Shown: piece by piece, positions 61,815-64,000 of the stretch
How positions within the stretch are numbered: position 1 is the stretch's first letter
Layout of the letters: every line of letters starts with the position of its first letter
Assembly (NCBI RefSeq): GCF_009498035.1
Contig: NZ_CP034550.1
Span: forward strand, 6,386,001-6,450,000
DNA: 64,000 nt
Source: Saccharothrix syringae
Lineage (GTDB): Bacteria; Actinomycetota; Actinomycetes; Mycobacteriales; Pseudonocardiaceae
Direction of reading: 5' to 3'
Notes under the pieces: generated by a model
Told to the model about the DNA's origin: nothing
Databases searched by the model: none
The model's input: the letters and a program-made list of their open reading frames with translations, nothing else
Position numbers and translations under genes: made by a program

Positions 61815-62677
61815 TGAGAGAACACATGTCATCGGAGTTGAAGCAAGTCGCGTCGATGTTGGAGTCGTCTGAGAGTCGGCCGTGTGGACTATGCGGCCAG
61901 TTCCGAAAGCCGACCAAGACTCACGTGCCTCCCCGAGTCGCCGGAAATACCTCCGCAGTGCGGAGGGCACCCGATGTTGTCGACTTCGACCGGACCCGCC
62001 GCCCAGGACGATGGAAAGACGGTGGCATGCATGTGCGCGGTCTATGCGGTGACTGCAACAGCATGGCCGGCGGCCGGTACGACAGGGCATATGCCGACTT
62101 CGCCCAGAACGTCGCGCGCATGACATCGCCTTTTGCTAGACGTATACAGATTTTCCGGAACGAGCCACCAGCGGTCTTCTTCGCCCCTCGCCTGGTTGCA
62201 ATGAGCGTCCTTTACGGGATGTTCGGAATCTATCCAAGACTGCGGATCATATTCCCAAGTTTGGCCGAGGATCTTGCACAGAACGCGGAGTTCATCCGCT
62301 GGCCCGACAAAGTCGAGTTGAAGCTGGGTCTCACAACGCCCCAAGTCGGTAAACGCGGACTGCTCACCAGCGGCGTGACAATGATGAAGGTACTAGACGA
62401 ACGTCTCGTCTACTTCCCGTTCGCCGACATCGTTTTTCCACCTCTAATATGGACGCTTACGCCGACCGACACCCCACCGGAACTGGGAATGGACATCACC
62501 CGAAATCTGACGAACGCCTCCAGCTGGGTTCGATACTCGCAGGACCGGGTGAACGTCGATCTGCGATCCATCACGAAAAATTTACCCTTCTTCGCCCATC
62601 CTTTCCTGGGGACAGATCGTGACTCCTGGCCGGAAATGCACGGCGAATCAGTCATAGTCCATGGAATGATCCCTTGA
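61814..62677 (+). CDS. HNH-like zinc-binding protein
   Basis: A 287-residue protein whose N-terminal part shows a CxxC-H-CxxC pattern: PCGLCGQFRKPTKTHVPPRV, then GLCGDCNSMAGGRYD near residues 76-90. That arrangement is found in HNH-type endonucleases and related proteins of phage-defence regions. The C-terminal 180 residues are alpha/beta with hydrophobic stretches (VAMSVLYGMFGIYPRLRIIF) but no motif I know. A second start, ATG 61826, is possible. Base composition is lower in GC than the centre of the window, in keeping with horizontal transfer. Nuclease activity is inferred only from the zinc pattern. Confidence 0.55.
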   Translation: MREHMSSELKQVASMLESSESRPCGLCGQFRKPTKTHVPPRVAGNTSAVRRAPDVVDFDRTRRPGRWKDGGMHVRGLCGDCNSMAGGRYDRAYADFAQNVARMTSPFARRIQIFRNEPPAVFFAPRLVAMSVLYGMFGIYPRLRIIFPSLAEDLAQNAEFIRWPDKVELKLGLTTPQVGKRGLLTSGVTMMKVLDERLVYFPFADIVFPPLIWTLTPTDTPPELGMDITRNLTNASSWVRYSQDRVNVDLRSITKNLPFFAHPFLGTDRDSWPEMHGESVIVHGMIP

Positions 62678-62761
62678 AAGTGAGGATCCGAGGCGAGGCT
62701 AGGCTGCTCGAACTGTCGGCCGGGTGAGCAGGGATGACACCGAGGACGAGGATGGAGCGTG

Positions 62762-64000
62762 ATGGTGGTCGACCGTGTCGAACCCGGGATGGATCGCCAT
62801 GTCCTGCCTGTCGGAGAGCGAGGTCACCGCGATGGCGACCGCGGCTCCGAAGTGGTACTGGACAGGGAGGGGTTCCTGGAGATTCCCTCCGGGCCTGGTT
62901 CCTGGTTCCACGACGGTCCGGTTCCCATCTCGGTGGCCGACTTGGTCGGCTCGTCCGGCAGTTTCGTGTTGTTGGCCTCGGGCGGGGTCGGGAAGACCAC
63001 GGTCCTGGACGCCCTCCGGCTCCAAGAGGACGGCGCCATCGCCGTGGATCTGAGCCTGTTCGACAAGAGCGGTATGCACCACGCGCTCGCCGCAGCGGTC
63101 GAGCGGAGTGGACCGGTCTACCTGGACGGTCTTGACGTCGTCGCTGGCGACGTGCGTGAGGTCTTCAGGATCATCGAGCACCACATGACCCGGCCGGAGG
63201 CACACCGGGTGCGGTGGCGTCTGGCCTGTCGTCCGGCGGTCTGGGACGCCTCGCTCGCCGATGCTCTTGCCCGGTCGCTGCCGGACTTCCGGGAGTTGCG
63301 GTTGCTGCCGCTGACCAGGCACGCGGCGGCGTCGCTGGCGTCCCGGGTCGGGGTTTCCGAGGATTTCCTCGGAGCGGTGGCACGGGCGCGGCTGGGGTTG
63401 CTCGCGGCGTCGGCGATGCGCTTGGAAGCTGCCGCGAAGCAGTGGCGCGAGACCGGCAAGTTGCCCGAGAGCCACGTGCAGGCCGTTCAGTACGAGGTTG
63501 AGCAACTGCTCACCGAGGCCAACCCTGGTGTTGCACAGACGCTGGCTGTGGATCGACGATTGAGGATCGCGATGCGACTGGCCGCGATGTCGATCTTCGG
63601 GAGGATCCACCGGTTCGCCCGCCACCTGCTGCCCGAGTCGCCGGGACGTCGATACCTCGGCAGCCTTCCCTCGGACCCGGAACCCGACGAACCGGGTACG
63701 CCGATCAGTCAGGCCGAGCTGGAGGAGGTGATCGGTACCGCGTTGTTCGAGTGGGCGCCGGACCACGCGGTGATGTTCCGACACCAGCAATACGCGGAGT
63801 ACCTCGCCGCACAGTATGTCGCCACCCGACGGACCAGTCGACGCCAACTGCGGCAGCTCCTCGGCGCCCGGTCGGATGGCCGCGTACCGGGCTTCCTGAC
63901 GGGAGTGCTTGCGTGGCTGGCGACCTTCGCTCCGGACCTGGTCGACGATCTCATTGCGGCCAACGCCCTGGCTTTGGTGCGAACCGGCGTGGAAATTCCC
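62762..64000 (+). CDS. P-loop NTPase (STAND/NACHT-like), 5' part
   Basis: An open frame from ATG 62762 that runs past the window end (413 codons seen). Walker A is LASGGVGKTTVLDALRL near residue 74, and Walker B is GPVYLDGLDVV near residue 118. The following region (RVRWRLACRPAVWDASLADA, then LPLTRHAAASLASRVG) matches the sensor and helical parts of STAND/NACHT NTPases, and FRHQQYAEYLAAQYV is a helical motif seen in such proteins. GGAG lies four bases before the ATG. The C-terminal sensor, likely a repeat domain, lies beyond the window. Many such proteins are phage sensors; that role is inferred. Confidence 0.65.
   Translation, partial: MVVDRVEPGMDRHVLPVGERGHRDGDRGSEVVLDREGFLEIPSGPGSWFHDGPVPISVADLVGSSGSFVLLASGGVGKTTVLDALRLQEDGAIAVDLSLFDKSGMHHALAAAVERSGPVYLDGLDVVAGDVREVFRIIEHHMTRPEAHRVRWRLACRPAVWDASLADALARSLPDFRELRLLPLTRHAAASLASRVGVSEDFLGAVARARLGLLAASAMRLEAAAKQWRETGKLPESHVQAVQYEVEQLLTEANPGVAQTLAVDRRLRIAMRLAAMSIFGRIHRFARHLLPESPGRRYLGSLPSDPEPDEPGTPISQAELEEVIGTALFEWAPDHAVMFRHQQYAEYLAAQYVATRRTSRRQLRQLLGARSDGRVPGFLTGVLAWLATFAPDLVDDLIAANALALVRTGVEIP

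Noticed and set aside
1..64000. CRISPR arrays, tRNA or rRNA genes, secondary-metabolite core synthases
   Set aside because: No regularly spaced repeats, no cloverleaf sequence and no polyketide, NRPS or terpene synthase core domain were seen.

Overview
The window is 64 kb of very GC-rich, densely packed actinobacterial DNA. GTG and TTG starts are common, purine-rich ribosome sites are easy to see, and many genes overlap at ATGA or GTGA junctions. The gene families (heteromeric acyl-CoA dehydrogenases, CaiB transferase, MMPL exporter, two-component NarL-type regulators, large serine recombinases) suit a Pseudonocardiales-type actinomycete (Saccharothrix, Actinosynnema or Lentzea-like). That placement is an inference; no rRNA or tRNA gene was seen.

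Left island (1-10.4 kb). A Gabija-type pair (gajA, gajB) on the minus strand is divergent from a two-gene cassette: a protein with a deoxyribosyltransferase/TIR-like fold plus a PD-(D/E)XK nuclease domain, then a small Mrr-like nuclease. An IS630-family element with a split transposase follows, then a 534-residue protein with another PD-(D/E)XK domain, then a large serine recombinase. This reads as a defence island with mobile DNA.

Central catabolic region (10.8-55.6 kb). This is the most interesting part. One half holds oxidative genes of the kind used on steroid- or terpenoid-like ring systems: a KstD-like dehydrogenase, several SDRs, a P450 with its own ferredoxin and reductase, a HAPMO-type Baeyer-Villiger monooxygenase, two ester hydrolases, an SMP-30 lactonase-like protein, enoyl-CoA hydratase, CaiB CoA transferase and a pair of acyl-CoA dehydrogenases. 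The other half releases and burns sugars: two GH3 beta-glucosidase-like enzymes, a GH78 alpha-L-rhamnosidase, an MFS importer and the L-rhamnose pathway rhaI-rhaD-rhaB. The palindrome CTAGCGCGCGCTAG or a one- or two-base variant sits before the MFS gene, the LacI regulator, the second GH3 gene and also the KstD-like gene 34 kb away, which ties the two halves together. My reading is a pathway for uptake, intracellular deglycosylation and oxidation of a rhamnosylated polycyclic glycoside such as a saponin. The substrate itself is inferred.

The last gene of the rhamnose operon, a LacI-family regulator, is cut by a second IS630-family element. Removing the element and one TA copy restores a continuous 339-residue protein. 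A perfect 12-bp operator-like palindrome precedes rhaI, so the operon may now be derepressed.

Right side (55.7-64 kb). A second serine recombinase, related to the first, is broken by two frameshifts. It is followed by a membrane-anchored helical-repeat protein with a PIN-like domain, a small ORF coupled to an HNH-like zinc protein, and a P-loop NTPase that runs off the window end. The two related recombinases bracket the catabolic region.
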